Origin: Phyto melanocephala
Taxonomy: Eukaryota > Arthropoda > Insecta > Diptera > Rhinophoridae
DNA: 64,000 bases
Direction of reading: 5' to 3'
Assembly: GCA_941918925.1 (NCBI GenBank)
Contig: OW799237.1
Span: 51,758,997-51,822,996, forward strand
This document shows positions 11,120-23,493 of this stretch, piece by piece. Made by a program: the position numbers and the translations under genes. Each line of letters opens with the position of its first letter. The stretch's first letter is position 1. Below the pieces are notes generated by a model that saw only the letters and a list, made by a program, of their open reading frames with translations, searched no databases and was not told where the DNA came from.

Positions 11120-14100
11120 AATTAACCTTCCCCACTCAAAAGTGGCGTCAGCTGCCCTACTCCTCCGACTGTCTTCAGGCACGGAGGATCTTATATGTGT
11201 CCAAGAACCATTGTTGTACAAAGACAGGGTTTGCGGGCTAAACAAGGATGGCTACTACATTCTGTATGCAGCCGGACCAGGTAGGACCAGATCTTGCATT
11301 ATGGCCAAAAACAATCTTAAAGCTTTTGTTCTATCCGACTTGAGTGATAAGGACACCTGTACTATAGCCATCGAGAACAAGAGGTGAATAGTCTGGCTAA
11401 TGTGCTGTTATATGGCGCACGATCATGGAGGGAACCCACCTAACTCCATCACTAGGAAGGCGATGTCTTGCAAAAAGGAACATTCCTCTCATAATCTGCG
11501 TGGATGCCAACGCGCACCATACCGTCTGGGGTAGCTCAGATACCAACCAAAGGGGTGAGTCACTCCTCGAATTTATAATTGAATATAAACTAACAGTAGT
11601 TAATAGGGGTAATGAACCCACCTTTGTAGTTACTAACAGAAGGGAGGTTTTGGATGTTACTCTTATTAGCGATAGGTATGTGAATTTGATAGGAAATTGG
11701 AGGGTGTCGAAGGACTGCTCTTTTACCGATCACCTTTATATTGATTTCGATTTGTTTTTCGAAGTGGATTCTGAGAGTCATTTCTTGAATAGGAGAAGGA
11801 CAAACTGGTCTGTTTATGCTGAGGTGCTTAATAGAAAGCTCTCTTCATGTCCAGACTCCATTGACGATGAGTCCACTCTGGACTCCGTAACTGAGTTCTT
11901 GAGTAATGTTATGGCTGAGGCAACCGATAACTCCTGTAGGAAAACTACTAGGAAAGGTAAGGCCAAGCCCACTTGGTGGAATGCCGAAATTGCGGAAAGG
12001 AGCAAAGAATGCAGGAAACTATTCAATGAGGCTAAAAGGAGTGGATATTGGGCCACATATAAATCCTCCCTAAATGGGTTTAAAAACCTTATCAGAAGAT
12101 CCAAGAGGCAATCCTGGAGAAAATTCTGCAGTGAGGTGGAAAATTCTTCGGAGACAACTCGGCTACGAAAGATTCTATCATCGAATCCAACAATAACATC
12201 ATACATACAGAGGGCGGATGGTTCGTGCACCACCAGCAGCAAGGAAACGCTGGAGGTTCTCATGGAGACACATTTCCCAGCCTATCTAGAGCAGGACTCT
12301 CCTCCTGCTGTTGACCACACGGATGCATATGACATATCGAATCTACCGATCACTGAGCATTGCATAAGATGGGCAGTTGGAAGTTTCCATCCCTTTAAGT
12401 CTCCAGGTCCTGATGGCGTAATTCCAGCGGATCTACAGGAGAACATCGATATTTTAATGCCACGGCATCTGGTGATATTCAAGGCATGCTTGCATTTATC
12501 CCATGTCCTATCAAGGTGGACATCCTATAAGATTATTTTTATACCCAAGGCCTCGCATACAAGGGCCGGAGACTTCAGGCCAATAAGTCTCTCCTCCTTC
12601 CTGCTTAAGTCTCTGGAGAGGATTATTGATGTTTATATCAGATCGTCTCTAGGACCAGAGGCTCTGTCGGGGGCACAGCATGCATATACGAAAGGCAAGT
12701 CTACGGAAACGGCGCTATATGCGCTGATTGGCCATATTGAAAAATCTCTGAACTACAGGGACTACACCTTGGTCGCCTTCCTTGATATTGAGGGCGCCTT
12801 CAACAATGTCAAACCGGATTCGGTTCTGAACGCCTTAAGACAACTGGACATAGATCCTGCGCTCACCGGTTTTGTGGGAAAACTACTGAAATATAGGCGC
12901 ATAGAATCAACTTTGGGTGCCTCTAGCATCTCCACGGTGGCTGTAAATGGCACACCGCAAGGTGGCGTACTTTCTCCATAACTATGGAACATCAACATTA
13001 ATATTCTGCTTAGGGCTATGGAGAATACATCCTGCATGACTGTTGCTTATGCGGATGATGTGGCTGTAGCAGCTACGGGCAAAGATCCTGGACTGCTCTC
13101 GGAGCTCTTGGAATCTGCGCTGATATTAATACTTATATGGTGCCAGAGATGTGGGCTGGGAGTCAATCCTGCCAAAACGGAACTGGTACTGTTCACAAGG
13201 AGGTACAAAATACCGACCTTTGCTACGCCTAGGATAGACGGAGTGGCCCTAGCGCTATCCGATAATGCCAAATATTTGGGTCTCGTATTGGACAGCAAAC
13301 TAAACTGGAACCTGAACACGAAATCTAGGACCACTAAGGCGGCAACTGTATTATACTGCTGCAAGAGAGCAATTGGCCTTAATTGGGGTATTAACCCCAG
13401 GAACTTATACTGGCTATACGATTCTGTCGTCAGACCATTTCTTTATTACGGAGCGGCAGTCTGGTGGGTGGCGCTGGAGAAGAGAATCCACCAGGACAGT
13501 TTCGGACGTATTATGAGAATGGCTGCGATTATGATAACAGGTGCTCTTAGGACCACACCATCTAAGGCACTGTTCACTATTTTAAACTGGTTACCACCAG
13601 ACATCATGGCTAGGCAGATGGCTGCGGACACCGCACTGAGGCTGAATGCCACAAGGGCATGGAAGTATGTGAATTATGGACATGCAAGAATTTTGGGTAT
13701 GATCAATATTGCTTCTCCTATTGATTAAAAGGTACCTGAACCAGCATTCGATCCGGGTTTCGTAACGAATATGCCATATAGATCTGAATACGACAACGGC
13801 CTCCGACCTCCAACCTTCGGAGAATGCCATCCAGATATTTACTGACAGATCGAAATCACATGCTGGAGCTGGATGTGGTATCTTTTCGATCCAGTTGGGT
13901 TTGGAATTGTCCCTTAGGCTACCGGATTACTGTAGCGCGATACAGGTCGAACTATTGGCTATTAGGACAGCCGCGGAACAGATTCAGTATAATGAAATAT
14001 CTGGCAGGGATATTTAAATATTTACTGACAGCAAGGCGGCTATTAGGTCCCTTGAGAGTGTGTACAGCACATCGAAAATTTAAAATTCCGGGTGTCTCTT

Positions 14101-14612
14101 GAGGAGGTAGCGAGACATTCGACGGTTACCCTTGTGTGGGTTCCAGGACATGGGAATATTGATGGTAATAATAGAGCTGATGCACTTGCAAAAGCCGGTA
14201 CCACCTTAGATTCGGTTGAATCCAGTTATGCTTTGGGTATTCCCTTATCGAAGGGTAAGCAGCTAATCTCGCATCAATTCTATTTGGATGCCAAGGAAAG
14301 ATGGGTGAGAGAACCCACTTGTTTGGAAACCAGAAAGATCTGGCCTGACATGGATGTGCATAGGACGCAATATGTAGTGAATATGTCCCGAATCCACCTT
14401 AGGAACCTCATAGCGGTCAGTACCGGAAACTGGCCTATAGGTACACTTGCGAAAAGGCTGAATATCCCTTACAACGACTTCTGCAGAAGTTGCGATAACG
14501 AGGAAGAGGAGGAGACGACTGAACATCTTCTCTGCCATTGTCCTGCATTCGGGGACCTGAGACGCCAGATTCTGGGTCAACGAATACTTGTAAGTAAAAC
14601 GAACGACGGCCA
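11120..14612 (+). pseudogene. LINE copy A ORF2 (endonuclease-RT-RNase H)
   Basis: The apurinic-type endonuclease shows I-C-V-Q-E-P (about 11190), D-A-N-A-H-H-T-V-W-G-S-S-D and S-F-T-D-H-L (11425-11800). The reverse transcriptase shows FRPISLSS, VAFLDIEGAFNNV, TPQGGVLSP (to 12981) and VAYADDVAV (13045-13075). RNase H follows with T-D-R-S-K (usual D-G-S-K mutated), I-F-T-D-S-K-A-A-I and WVPGHGNIDGNNRADALA (14140-14190). A terminal C-x2-C...H-x4-C motif (C-R-S-C...E-H-L-L-C-H-C) is at about 14490-14535. In-frame stops at 11384 and 12979-12981, a frameshift near 11460 and further stops near 13728 and 14015 kill it. The RNase H domain argues for the I/LOA side of the R1-LOA-I group. Confidence 0.85.
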
Positions 14613-16170
14613 TCGTGCTAATGAGAATCTAACAGTTGAGAAGATAAAGTTGAGATAATACGCAAAGTAATTTCAATTCGAAATTATTATTCAAACAGAA
14701 AATATATAAAAATGTCGGTGATAAATAGTCCGTGTCTCAAAGTATTTTTGTAAAACTCGTCCTAATTACTTTAGATCGAATTATTAATGATTTATAAATA
14801 TTATGGTTGTAAGAATGTTATTTGCCATGGAATAATTTAAAATTAAATTTTTCCTATTTAAATATTTTATTCGTCACCTGAGTAATTAAATTCAGTTTAA
14901 GGTGTTAATCATATGAATTCAAAGGTTTTTAAATAATCCTACCAAAGTTTCACTATATAATCGGAAAATGTTATAATAATGAAAATTGGATATTAGAACT
15001 GTCTTGTTCGTATATTGTACAGTTGTTTAACTTAACAAAGGCAAGTTTACACAACTGAACAATTGTTAATAAGTAATTTTTCTGTGGGGGCGTTTTATTA
15101 AAAAAATGGAATGTATGCCTTAGCGTTTCGGTACCATGTTTTGCATGGTCTCAAAAGGCCAAGTGACAACCAGGTAATGCCGATACATATCTAAAAAAGG
15201 CTTTGCTTTTTATATTACTGCAGGGACTAGAAAGTTTGCGGTAATTGATTATTTTTTAGTATTTTTGGGATTTTCTCTGCTGACGCTGCAGAATACACAA
15301 TTCTACATCGTCGATTGCTTGTGTGGACTTTTTGTTTACATTAATATTTATACTCTGTATAAATCGCAGAATATACCGAAGCGAAACCAAAAATGCCGTA
15401 GGCTCTTTTTTCGCTCAGAACTGTCGAAATGGCATCACTCCTTAACCCGATTATAGAAAATAAGTAGCAATAGTAGAAAAATTTATATTGTAATCCTTTT
15501 TTTCTGATGGTTTTAAGGTAATTTTTATATATACATTTTTGTGTTAAAAATTGGCGCTGAAAAATTAAAAAATTAAATAAATAGCTTTGGTGCATAAATA
15601 ATTAAAAACTTTTGTGATATTTTCTTTTTTTATATAATTTTTAAAATTTTTTTTTTATTAAGTGCCATCCTGTAAAAGGTAAATTCATGTGTTGGTGTCG
15701 ACAATTTTCAGTGTCAGGAAAAAATGAAAAAATTAAATCAAGAATCTTGGCACACAAATAATTATAAATTATGGTGCAATTTTCTTTATTTATTTTAATT
15801 TTTTCATTATCTCAACATCGCCAAGTGTAGTGAAAACTAATAAATTCATGTGAGTGGAAAACTTTTAGTGTCCGGAAAATGTTTAAGCATATTTTTAGGA
15901 ATACATATAAGCATTGTTTATAATGTATTGTGTGGTTTATGATTTCTGGCTATTATATTGCATTAGGACAAAGTATCCAGTTGATTTTGTGTAAAGTGTT
16001 GTGTACCAGTGATATGTAAAAGAGTATAATTGTGTTGCAGTGCCAGGACCAACCTTACTCTTAACTGTATATGCGACATCGCATCGAGGATCGCAAGATC
16101 CTGCCAATGTTCTATCACAATCGTACAAATTGAATAGTAACATATGTTAGTGGGCATTCGTTAAAATAAA
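14613..16170. other. Unassigned AT-rich DNA with a degenerate tandem repeat
   Basis: No gene or element ends were recognised. From about 15556 to 15883 there are two diverged copies of a roughly 165-bp unit. Both contain a segment like TTTGGTGCATAAATAATTA / TTGGCACACAAATAATTA, then AAATTCATGTG and CAGTGTCAGGAA / TAGTGTCCGGAA. Short ORFs here look like chance. Confidence 0.4.
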
Positions 16171-16530
16171 CAAGTAAAAGCGCTATATTCGGCCGTGCCG
16201 AATCTTATATACCCTTCACAACGTGTAGTCATGCAATAACAGTAGTTTGTATCACCATTCATCCCATATGAAATACGTACATACATATATAAAAACATCC
16301 CATTGTAAAATTATAAATTTACGTATGTATATTAAAAAAAATAAAAAAAAAATTAAAAAAAAATATTAAAAGAAAAATTTAAAAAAAAATAATTTATATA
16401 TATTTAATAAATATAAGACAAAAAAAAATAAAAAAAAAATTTTTTAAAAAAATTAAAAAAAAAATAATAAAAATATAAATAATATATTAAATAAAAAATA
16501 AAAAAAATTAAAAAAAATATATAACAAAAA

Positions 16531-17954
16531 CAAGTAAGAGCGCTATATTCGGCCGTGCCGAATCTTAAATACCCTTCACAACGTGTAGTCATGCAATAAC
16601 AGTGGTTTGTGTCACCATTCATCCCATATGAAATACGTACATACATATAAAAACATACATATATAAAAACGTCCCATTGTAAAATTATAAATTCACGTAT
16701 GTATGTTAAAAAAACAAAAAAAAAAACAAACAAAAAAAAAAATTTTAAAAGAAAATTTAAAAAAAAAAAAAATAAAAATATAAATAATATATTAAATAAA
16801 AAATAAAAAACAAGTAACAGTGCTATATTCGGCCGTGCCGAATCTTATATACCCTTCACAACGTGTAGTCATGCAATAACAATTGTTTGTATCACCATTC
16901 ATCTCATATAGAATACGTGCATACGTACACGTTATAATAAATGTGGCATCGGATGCCAGCTGAGCCAAAAAAATTTTTTTTTTTATTTAATATATTATTT
17001 ATATTTTATAATTTTTTTTTTTTTTTTAAATTTTTTTAGAAAAATTTTTAAAAAATTTTTTTAAATTTTTTTTACAATTTTTTTAAATTTTTTTTTTGTA
17101 GTTTTTTTTTATTATTTTTTTCTTATTTTTAATATTTTTTTTTTGTAATTTTTTGTTTGTTTGGTATGTTTTTTACATGTATGTATGTTGTTGTTGTAAT
17201 TGTGAAAAAAAACGAGGTGGTCGTGGTTTTTTGCTCATATCTCAGAAAGTTATGGGGCGATTGTGGTGAATTTCAATAGCGATTCATTCCTGGATATTTC
17301 CAAGAGATTGATACCATACACAGACCTGAGGAACATATAGTTGCTTCTAAAAGTTGATTTCAACCAACACACGGACAGACGGGCAGACGGTCAGGGCTTA
17401 ATCGACTCCTCTATTCATAAGCTTTCAGAAAATATATACTTTATGGGGTCAGAAATGAAAATTGTAGAAATTACAAACGGAATGACAAAGCTATATATAC
17501 CCTTGTGCACCACAGGTGAAGGGTATAAAAAAAAATTTTTTTTGGCTCAGCTGGGATTCGATGCCACGTTTTCTCTAACCAGTATACACGTTTGTTTGTA
17601 TGTATGTTGTTGTTGTAATGTTGTTTTTGTGAAAAGAAAATCGAGGTGGTCGTGGGTTTTTGCTCATATCTCAGTTGTTTATGTACCGATGTTTCTGATT
17701 TTCAATACCGATCTACTCCCAAATATTTTTGATATTTTAATACCTTACCCGGGTCCAACTTATGTCGGGGGGCTTCAAAAAGTTGATTTCAACATACACA
17801 CGGACAGACGGACAGACTGACAGAGCTTAATCGACTCCCCTATTCATAACCTTTCAGAAAATATATACTTTATGGGGTCGGAAATGAAAATTGTAGAAAT
17901 TTCACACGGAATGACAAACCTATATATACCCTTTTTCACTGTGTGAAGGGTATA
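16531..17954 (-). mobile_element. HINE copy 3: middle of the nest
   Basis: The 3' end begins CAAGTAAGAGCGC at 16531; the 5' end TTTTTCACTGTGTGAAGG...TATA closes at 17954. HINE copy 4 is inserted at 16811-17527 inside its A-rich tract, and HINE sequence resumes at 17528 with TTTTTGGCTCAGCTGGGATT. It belongs to the same 5'-end subfamily as copies 1, 2 and 8. Confidence 0.78.
16811..17527 (-). mobile_element. HINE copy 4: innermost of the nest, different subfamily
   Basis: A complete element from CAAGTAACAGTGC at 16811 to the 5' end CCTTGTGCACCACAGGTGAAGGG...TATA at 17527. The 5' palindrome and the core (AAGTTATGGGGCGATTGTG) differ from copies 2 and 3. It therefore belongs to a second subfamily, shared with copies 5 and 13. 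Confidence 0.8.
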
Positions 17955-18259
17955 AAAAAAAATTTTTTTTTGGCTCAGCTGGGATTCGATGCCACGTTTT
18001 CTCTAACCAGTATATACGTTTGTATGTATGTATGTTGTTGTTGTAATGTTGTTTTTGTGAAAAAAAAATCGAAGTGGTCGTGGGTTTTTGCTCATATCTC
18101 AGTTGTTTATGTACCGATGTTTCTGATTTTCAATACCGATCTACTCCTGAATATTTCTGATATTTTAATACCTCACCCGGGTCTAAGCGATGTCGGGGGG
18201 GCTTCAGAAAGTTGATTTCAACATACACACCCTTTTTCACTGTGTGAAGGGTATAAAAA

Positions 18260-18570
18260 CAAGCAACAGTGCTATATTCGGCCGTGCCGAATCTTATAAA
18301 CCCTTCACAACGTGTAGTCATGCAATAACAATTGTTTGTATCATCACTCAAAACATACTTATATAAAAACATCCCATTGCAAAATTATAAATAGAGTTAA
18401 CGTATGTATCTTTCTAAAAAAAATTACAAAAAAAATATATTAAAAACAATAAAAAAAAAAATTAAAAAAAAAAAATTTAAAAAGAAAGTTAAAATCTTTT
18501 AAAAAAATGTTTAAAAAAAAATTAATAAAAAAAAATAATAAAAATGTAAATCTATATATATAAAAGTGAA

Positions 18571-18611
<41 letters not shown>

Positions 18612-19850
18612 GCTATAGACTCCGAAACTGTAAAACCGATCGGACTCAAACTTTGGCAAGTTGTTGTACACATACCAGGGAGTGTTTATGGGTGGAAAAA
18701 AGTGGGCGGGGCCACGCCCATAAAAATTAGTTATCAGTTTTAGCTACTTGCACTTGACCGATTTTTCTGAAACTTTGCACAAACAATCGAGCTGTCATGA
18801 CTAAATAATTTCGTAATAAGAAAAGTGGGCGGGCCACGCCCCTAAAAAAGTTTTAATTTTGAGGTACTTCCACTGGACCGATTTTTCTGAAACTTTGCAC
18901 ACATATTGAGCTGTCATGGCTTTATAATTTTGTGATTGAAAAAGTAGGCGGGGCCACGCCCATAAAAAATTAGGTTTCAGTTTTAGCTACTTGCATTGGA
19001 CCGAATTTTCTGAAACTTTGCAAACATACTGAGCTGTCATGACTTTACACTTTCGTCATTAGAAAAGTGGGCAGTGCCACGCCCATTAAAAAAAGGTATC
19101 ATTTTGAGGTACTTGCACTGGACCGATTTTTCTGAAACTTTGCACACATATTGAGTTGTCATGACTATACAGTTTCGTATTTAGAAAAGTGGGCAGTGCC
19201 ACGCCCATAACAAAAGGTATCATTTTGAGGTACTTACACTGGACCGATTTTTCTGAAACTTTGCACACTTATTGAGCTGTCATGACTATACAGTTTCGTA
19301 ATTAGAAAAGTGGGCAGTGCCACGCTCATAAAGAAAGAGTTATAGTTTTTAGCCTTGCACTTGATATTCGATTAAAATTAAGAATGCGATTCAAATTCAT
19401 GAAGGGGCGTAGCAACGCGCGCCGGGATTGGCTAGTAATATATAAGATAAAAAAAATTTTTTTCAGCTCAGCTGGGATTCGATGACACGTTTACTTTAAC
19501 CAGTATACTTATATGTATGTTGTTGTTGTAATTGTGAAAAAACGAGGTGTTCGTGGTTTTTTGCTCATATCTCAGAAAGTTGTCGGGCGATTGTGCTGAA
19601 TTTTAATAGCGATTTATTCCCGGATATTTCCAAAAGATTGATACCATACACAGATCTGAGCAACATATATTGCTTCTAAAAGTTGATTTCAACCAACACA
19701 CGGACAGACGGTCAGGGTTTAATCGACTCATCTATAAGCATTAGCTTTCAGAAAATATATACCTTATGGGGTCGGAAATAAAAATTGTAGAAATTACAAA
19801 CGGAATGACAAAGCTATATATACGCTTGTGCACCACAGGTGAAGGGTATA
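18260..19850 (-). mobile_element. HINE copy 5, carrying Helitron copy 2
   Basis: The 3' end starts CAAGCAACAGTGC at 18260, four bases from the 5' end of copy 2. The 5' end CTTGTGCACCACAGGTGAAGG...TATA closes at 19850. The Helitron at 18551-19435 interrupts the A-rich interior, and the HINE resumes with CAGCTCAGCTGGGATTCGAT at about 19465. Second (CACCACAGGTG) subfamily. Confidence 0.8.
18551..19435 (+). mobile_element. Non-autonomous Helitron, copy 2 (885 bp)
   Basis: The left end TCTATATATATAAAAGTG follows A at 18550. The right end is a GCGTAGCAACGCGCGCC hairpin region plus CTAG at 19432-19435, followed by T. A (GT)n microsatellite at 18573-18609 follows the 5' end. The interior has about six roughly 121-bp tandem repeats with GGCGGGGCCACGCCC-type boxes, as in copy 1 at 3529. 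It has no coding capacity and is nested in HINE copy 5. Confidence 0.9.
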
Positions 19851-19928
19851 AAAATAACAAGTAAGAGTACTATATTCTGCTGTGCCGAATCTTTTAGACC
19901 CACCACCAGTTTTCCGTTCTTTTGTAGC

Positions 19929-20384
19929 TAGGGTTTTTTCCCGAAAATGTTTGTTTCCCGGAAATGCGAGATTTATTTTTTAATATCCTGGGATTTCGCA
20001 GCAAAACAAATAAAAAGTAAATTAGTTTTTAATAAAAAAAAACTTTGTATTAAAAAGCAGAAAATAGTTTATAATGTAAAAGAAACACTTCAAAACTGTA
20101 AAAATTAATAAATAAACTTGCAGTTAAAATATAAATTGAGTAAAAATATTTTTTATTGAAAAAAGTATTATTCTCTAGATACGAGATCAAATACATATGA
20201 GCACAAATAAACAAAAATACAGATACTTCAGCTATGAGATCAAAAATAAAATCATTAGAATTAAATTTCAATATAAACATCTGCTTTCGGATCGTAGTCA
20301 CCTTTTTTATTTCCCGGGATCCCGAAAAATAATCCCGGGAAATCGGGAAGATTAAATAACTCAAATTCCCGGGAAATAACCCAA
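19929..20384. mobile_element. hAT-like MITE with CCCGGG-rich ends
   Basis: The ends are imperfect inverted repeats: TAGGGTTTTTTCCCG at the left and, reversed, TTGGGTTATTTCCCGG at the right. Both are rich in CCCGGGA motifs. The flanks TTTGTAGC (19921-19928) and TTTATAGC (20385-20392) are an 8-bp duplication with one mismatch. Copies 10 and 12 of the same HINE lack this insert, which confirms its limits. The 8-bp TSD and the AGGGTT start suggest hAT. Interior ORFs look like chance. Confidence 0.65.
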
Positions 20385-20490
20385 TTTATAGCACAAAATG
20401 TATTTGTTTGTTATTAACAGTAATCGCTATGCAACAATCTCTTTATACTGAAAACTTCGATATGCTAGTAAAATGTTTTCGTAAATTTAG

Positions 20491-22960
20491 TCTTTCAATG
20501 AAAGTGGGCGTTAAAGTAGGCGTGTTAAAGTTGTTTCTACTAATGGTACAACTTAGATAATTCACTATAGTCCTTTATTATTCCAAAATCTTTATTCATA
20601 GAGAAATATTATGAATTTGAGATAAAAGGTTATATTGGAGGTAGGCGTTAAAGTGGGCGTGTCACCCAAATTTTCCGGCATAACAATAACATTGACTAAA
20701 AGGATATATGTAAAAAATTTCATCATCATAGCTCTAATTTTGTTGGTTTTATGAGCTTTTAAGTTTCATTAACAGCAGATAACGTGAAAAGTGGTCGTAA
20801 TAGTAGGCGTGTTGAAGTTGTTGTAGCCTTTCAATGAAAGTGGGCGTTAAAGTAGGCGTGTTGAAGTTGTTTCTACTAATGGATTTAACTTAGATGTTTC
20901 AATACAGGTCTTTATTATTCCAAAATCTTTATTCATAGAGAAATTATATGAGTTTGAGTTAAGCCGGTATATGGGAGGTAGGCGTTAAAGTAGGCGTGTC
21001 ACCTAAATTTTCCGGCATGACAATGACATTCACTTGAAGGATATAATTAGCAAATTTCATCATCATACCTCCAATGTTGTCGGTTTTATGAGCTTTAAAA
21101 TTCCATTAACAGTAGATAACGTGAAAAGTGGTCGTAATAGTAGGCGTGTTGAAGTTGTTGTAGCCTTTCAATGAAAGTGGGCGTTAAAATAGGCGTGTTG
21201 AAGTTGTTTCTTCCAATGAATGCAACTTAGATGTTTCAATATAGTCCTTTATTATTCCAAAATCTTTATTCATAGAGATATTATATGAATTTGAGATAAA
21301 TCGTTATATGGGAGGTAGTAGGCGTGTCACCTAAATTTTCCGGGATGACAATGACATTAACTTGAAGGATATAATTAGCAAATTTCATCATCATACCTCC
21401 AATTTTGTCGGTTTTATGAGCTTTTAAATTTCATTAACAGTTGATAACGAGAAATGTGGTCGTAATAGTAGGCGTGTCGAAGTTTTTGTAGTCTTTCAAT
21501 GAAAGTGGGCGTTAAAGTAGGCGTGTTGAAGTTGTTGCTTCCAATGAATGCAACTAAGATGTTTCAATATAGTCCTTTATTATTCCAAAATCTTTATTCA
21601 TAGATATATTATATGAATTTGAGATAAACCGTTATATAGGGGATAGGCGTTAAAGTAGGCGTGTCACCTAATTTCATTATCGTAGCTCTAACTTTGTCGG
21701 TTTTATGAGCTTTTAACTTTCATTAACAGTGGATAACGTGAAAAGTGGGCGTAATAGTAGGCGTGTTGAAGTTGTTGTAGCCTTTCAATGAAAGTGGGCG
21801 TTAAAGTAGGCGTGTTGAAGTTGTTTCTACTAATGGATTCAACTTAGATGTTTCAATACAGGTCTTTATTATTCCAAAATCTTTATTCATAGAGAAATTA
21901 TATGAGTTTGAGTTAAGCCGGTATATGGGAGGTAGGCGTTAAAGTAGGCGTGTCACCTAAATTTTCCGGCATGACAATGACATTCACTTGAAGGATATAA
22001 TTAGCAAATTTCATCATCATACCTCCAATGTTGTCGGTTTTATGAGCTTTAAAATTCCATTAACAGTAGATAACGTGAAAAGTGGTCGTAATAGTAGGCG
22101 TGTTGAAGTTGTTGTAGCTTTCAATGAAAGTGGGAGTTAAAGTAGGCGTGTTGAAGTTGTTTCTTCTAATGAATGCAACTTAGATGTTTCAATATAGTCC
22201 TTTATTATTCCAAAATTTTTATTCATACAGAAATTATATGAATTTGAGATAAGCCGTTATATAGGAGGTAGGCGTTAAAGTAGGCGTGTCACCTAAATTT
22301 TCCGGCATGACAATGACATTCACTTGAAGGATATAATTAGCAAGTTTCATCATCATACCTCCAATTTTGTCGGTTTTATGAGCTTTTAAATTTCATTAAC
22401 AGTTGATAACGAGAAATGTGGTCGTAATAGTAGGCGTGTCGAAGTTTTTGTAGTCTTTCAATGAAAGTGGGCGTTAAAGTAGGCGTGTTGAAGTTGTTTC
22501 TACTAATGAATGCAACTTAGATGTTTCAATATAGTCTTTATTATTCCAAAAGCTTTATTCATAGAGATATTATATGAATTTGAGATAAACCGTTATATGG
22601 GAGGTAGGCGTTAAAGTAGGCGTGTCATCTTAATTAAACCGGCATAATAGTGACATTCACTAGAAGGATATCTGTAGCAAATTTCATCATCGTAGCTCTA
22701 ATTTTGTCGGTTTTATAAGCTTTTAACTTTCATTAACAGTGGATAACGTGAAAAGTGGGCGTAATAGTAGGCGTGTCGAAATTATATTTAATAATGAATG
22801 CAACTTAGGTATTTCAATATAGTCCTTTATTATTCTAAAATCTTTATTCGTAGAGAATTTATATGAATTTGAGTTAAGAAGTTATATGGGAGGTGGGCGT
22901 AAAAGTGGGCGTGTCACAATTATTTTCCGTTAGAACAATGAATTTGACCAAAAAGCCATG
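20491..22960. repeat. Satellite array of ~335-bp monomers with a ~955-bp higher-order period
   Basis: The landmark TCAATGAAAGTGGGCG recurs near 20496, 20831, 21168, 21496, 21785, 22121 and 22458. Spacing is about 335 bp, with one shorter unit of about 289. Monomers come in three recognisable variants: the sequence before the landmark reads TTGTAGCC, TTGTAGCC, TTTTTGTAGTC and then repeats. Variant-specific changes (ACAGGTCTTTATT after GGAT...CAACTTAGATG) return every third monomer. Each monomer also contains AGTAGGCGTGTCACC and CGGTTTTATGAGC. Confidence 0.8.
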
Positions 22961-23493
22961 TATGCAAAATTTCAGAGTCGTACATTAAATTTTGTTGCTT
23001 TTATGACGTTTTTGTTTTTAAATACCGAAAAATACGCTGTGCGGTATAAATTTTCGTACATTTTGATCTATAACTCCTTTCCCAATAAATAGATTTAGGC
23101 AATTTTCGGGGAAACATATTGTTTTTACTCAGGAACTATATATTCATGACTCTACGTTAATGCGTTTGGACATAATTCCATTTTATTCGATGTTCGAAGG
23201 ACACGGTTTTTTCGACCTACTCTTGCTTTACGAGCTAGAACTCTCTTACTAATATTCCGATTTAGCCCATTTTCAATACCAAACAAACCTTGTCTATAAC
23301 AAAAATTCTGGCAAAAATCGGTGCGACCTCTATCGTGCTTTCAACAGACGGACGGACATAGCTAGATCGTCATGAAATCAAACCCCGTTTCAGAATATAT
23401 ACACTTTATGGGGTCTAAAATGGATATTTCGATGTGTTACAAACGGAATGACAAAATGAATATACCCCCACCATTTTTTTGGTGGCGGGTATA

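Larger units (their letters stand above)
9921..14612 (+). mobile_element. LINE copy A (I/LOA/R1-like, with DUF4780-like ORF1 and RNase H), truncated
   Basis: This copy is collinear and highly similar to LINE copy B (35872-41341). Position 9921 corresponds to 36480 there, so about 600 bp of 5' sequence, including the ribozyme-like end, is missing. At the 3' end about 80 bp is deleted after 14598 and similarity stops at about 14612, before the UTR and TAACC tail. It cuts Gypsy-B gag on its left. Whether this is one 5'-truncated insertion with a later 3' deletion, or a rearranged fragment, cannot be told. Confidence 0.85.
16171..18255 (-). mobile_element. HINE copy 2: outermost of a three-level nest
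   Basis: The 3' end (CAAGTAAAAGCGC...GGCCGTGCC on + strand) starts at 16171 and the matching 5' end (CCCTTTTTCACTGTGTGAAGG...TATA) closes at 18255. HINE copies 3 and 4 are inserted in its A-rich middle: left part 16171-16530, right part 17955-18255. About 150 bp of the core, including the GACCCCATAAAG block, is deleted just before the 5' end (jump at about 18230). It has no coding capacity. Confidence 0.75.
19858..23493 (-). mobile_element. HINE copy 6, long subfamily with internal satellite
   Basis: The 3' end CAAGTAAGAGTACTATATTC starts at 19858. The 5' end is the palindrome ACCATTTTTTTGGTGGCGGG...TATA closing at 23493. The 5' part includes the GACCCCATAAAG-like and GTCCGTCCGTC blocks (minus strand, 23340-23420). 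It defines a third subfamily with copies 10 and 12. Its unusual length comes from about eight tandem monomers (20491-22960) and a hAT-like insertion (19929-20384). Unlike copies 10 and 12 it lacks the mariner-type passenger. Confidence 0.82.

Noticed and set aside
16404..16733. Hydrophobic 109-codon minus-strand ORF resembling a membrane protein
   Set aside because: It is a translation of poly-T and AT-rich HINE sequence (Phe/Tyr/Leu runs), not a real transmembrane protein.
18573..18609. (GT)n run considered as a free microsatellite
   Set aside because: It is part of the Helitron 5' end; the copy at 3529 has the same run, shorter.
20050..20364. 104-codon minus-strand ORF in the hAT-like MITE
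   Set aside because: No transposase motifs; Phe/Ile/Tyr-rich composition expected from AT-rich DNA.
20491..22960. Regular spacing suggested a CRISPR-like array
   Set aside because: Monomers are ~335 bp, continuous, without spacers, and lie inside a eukaryotic transposon.
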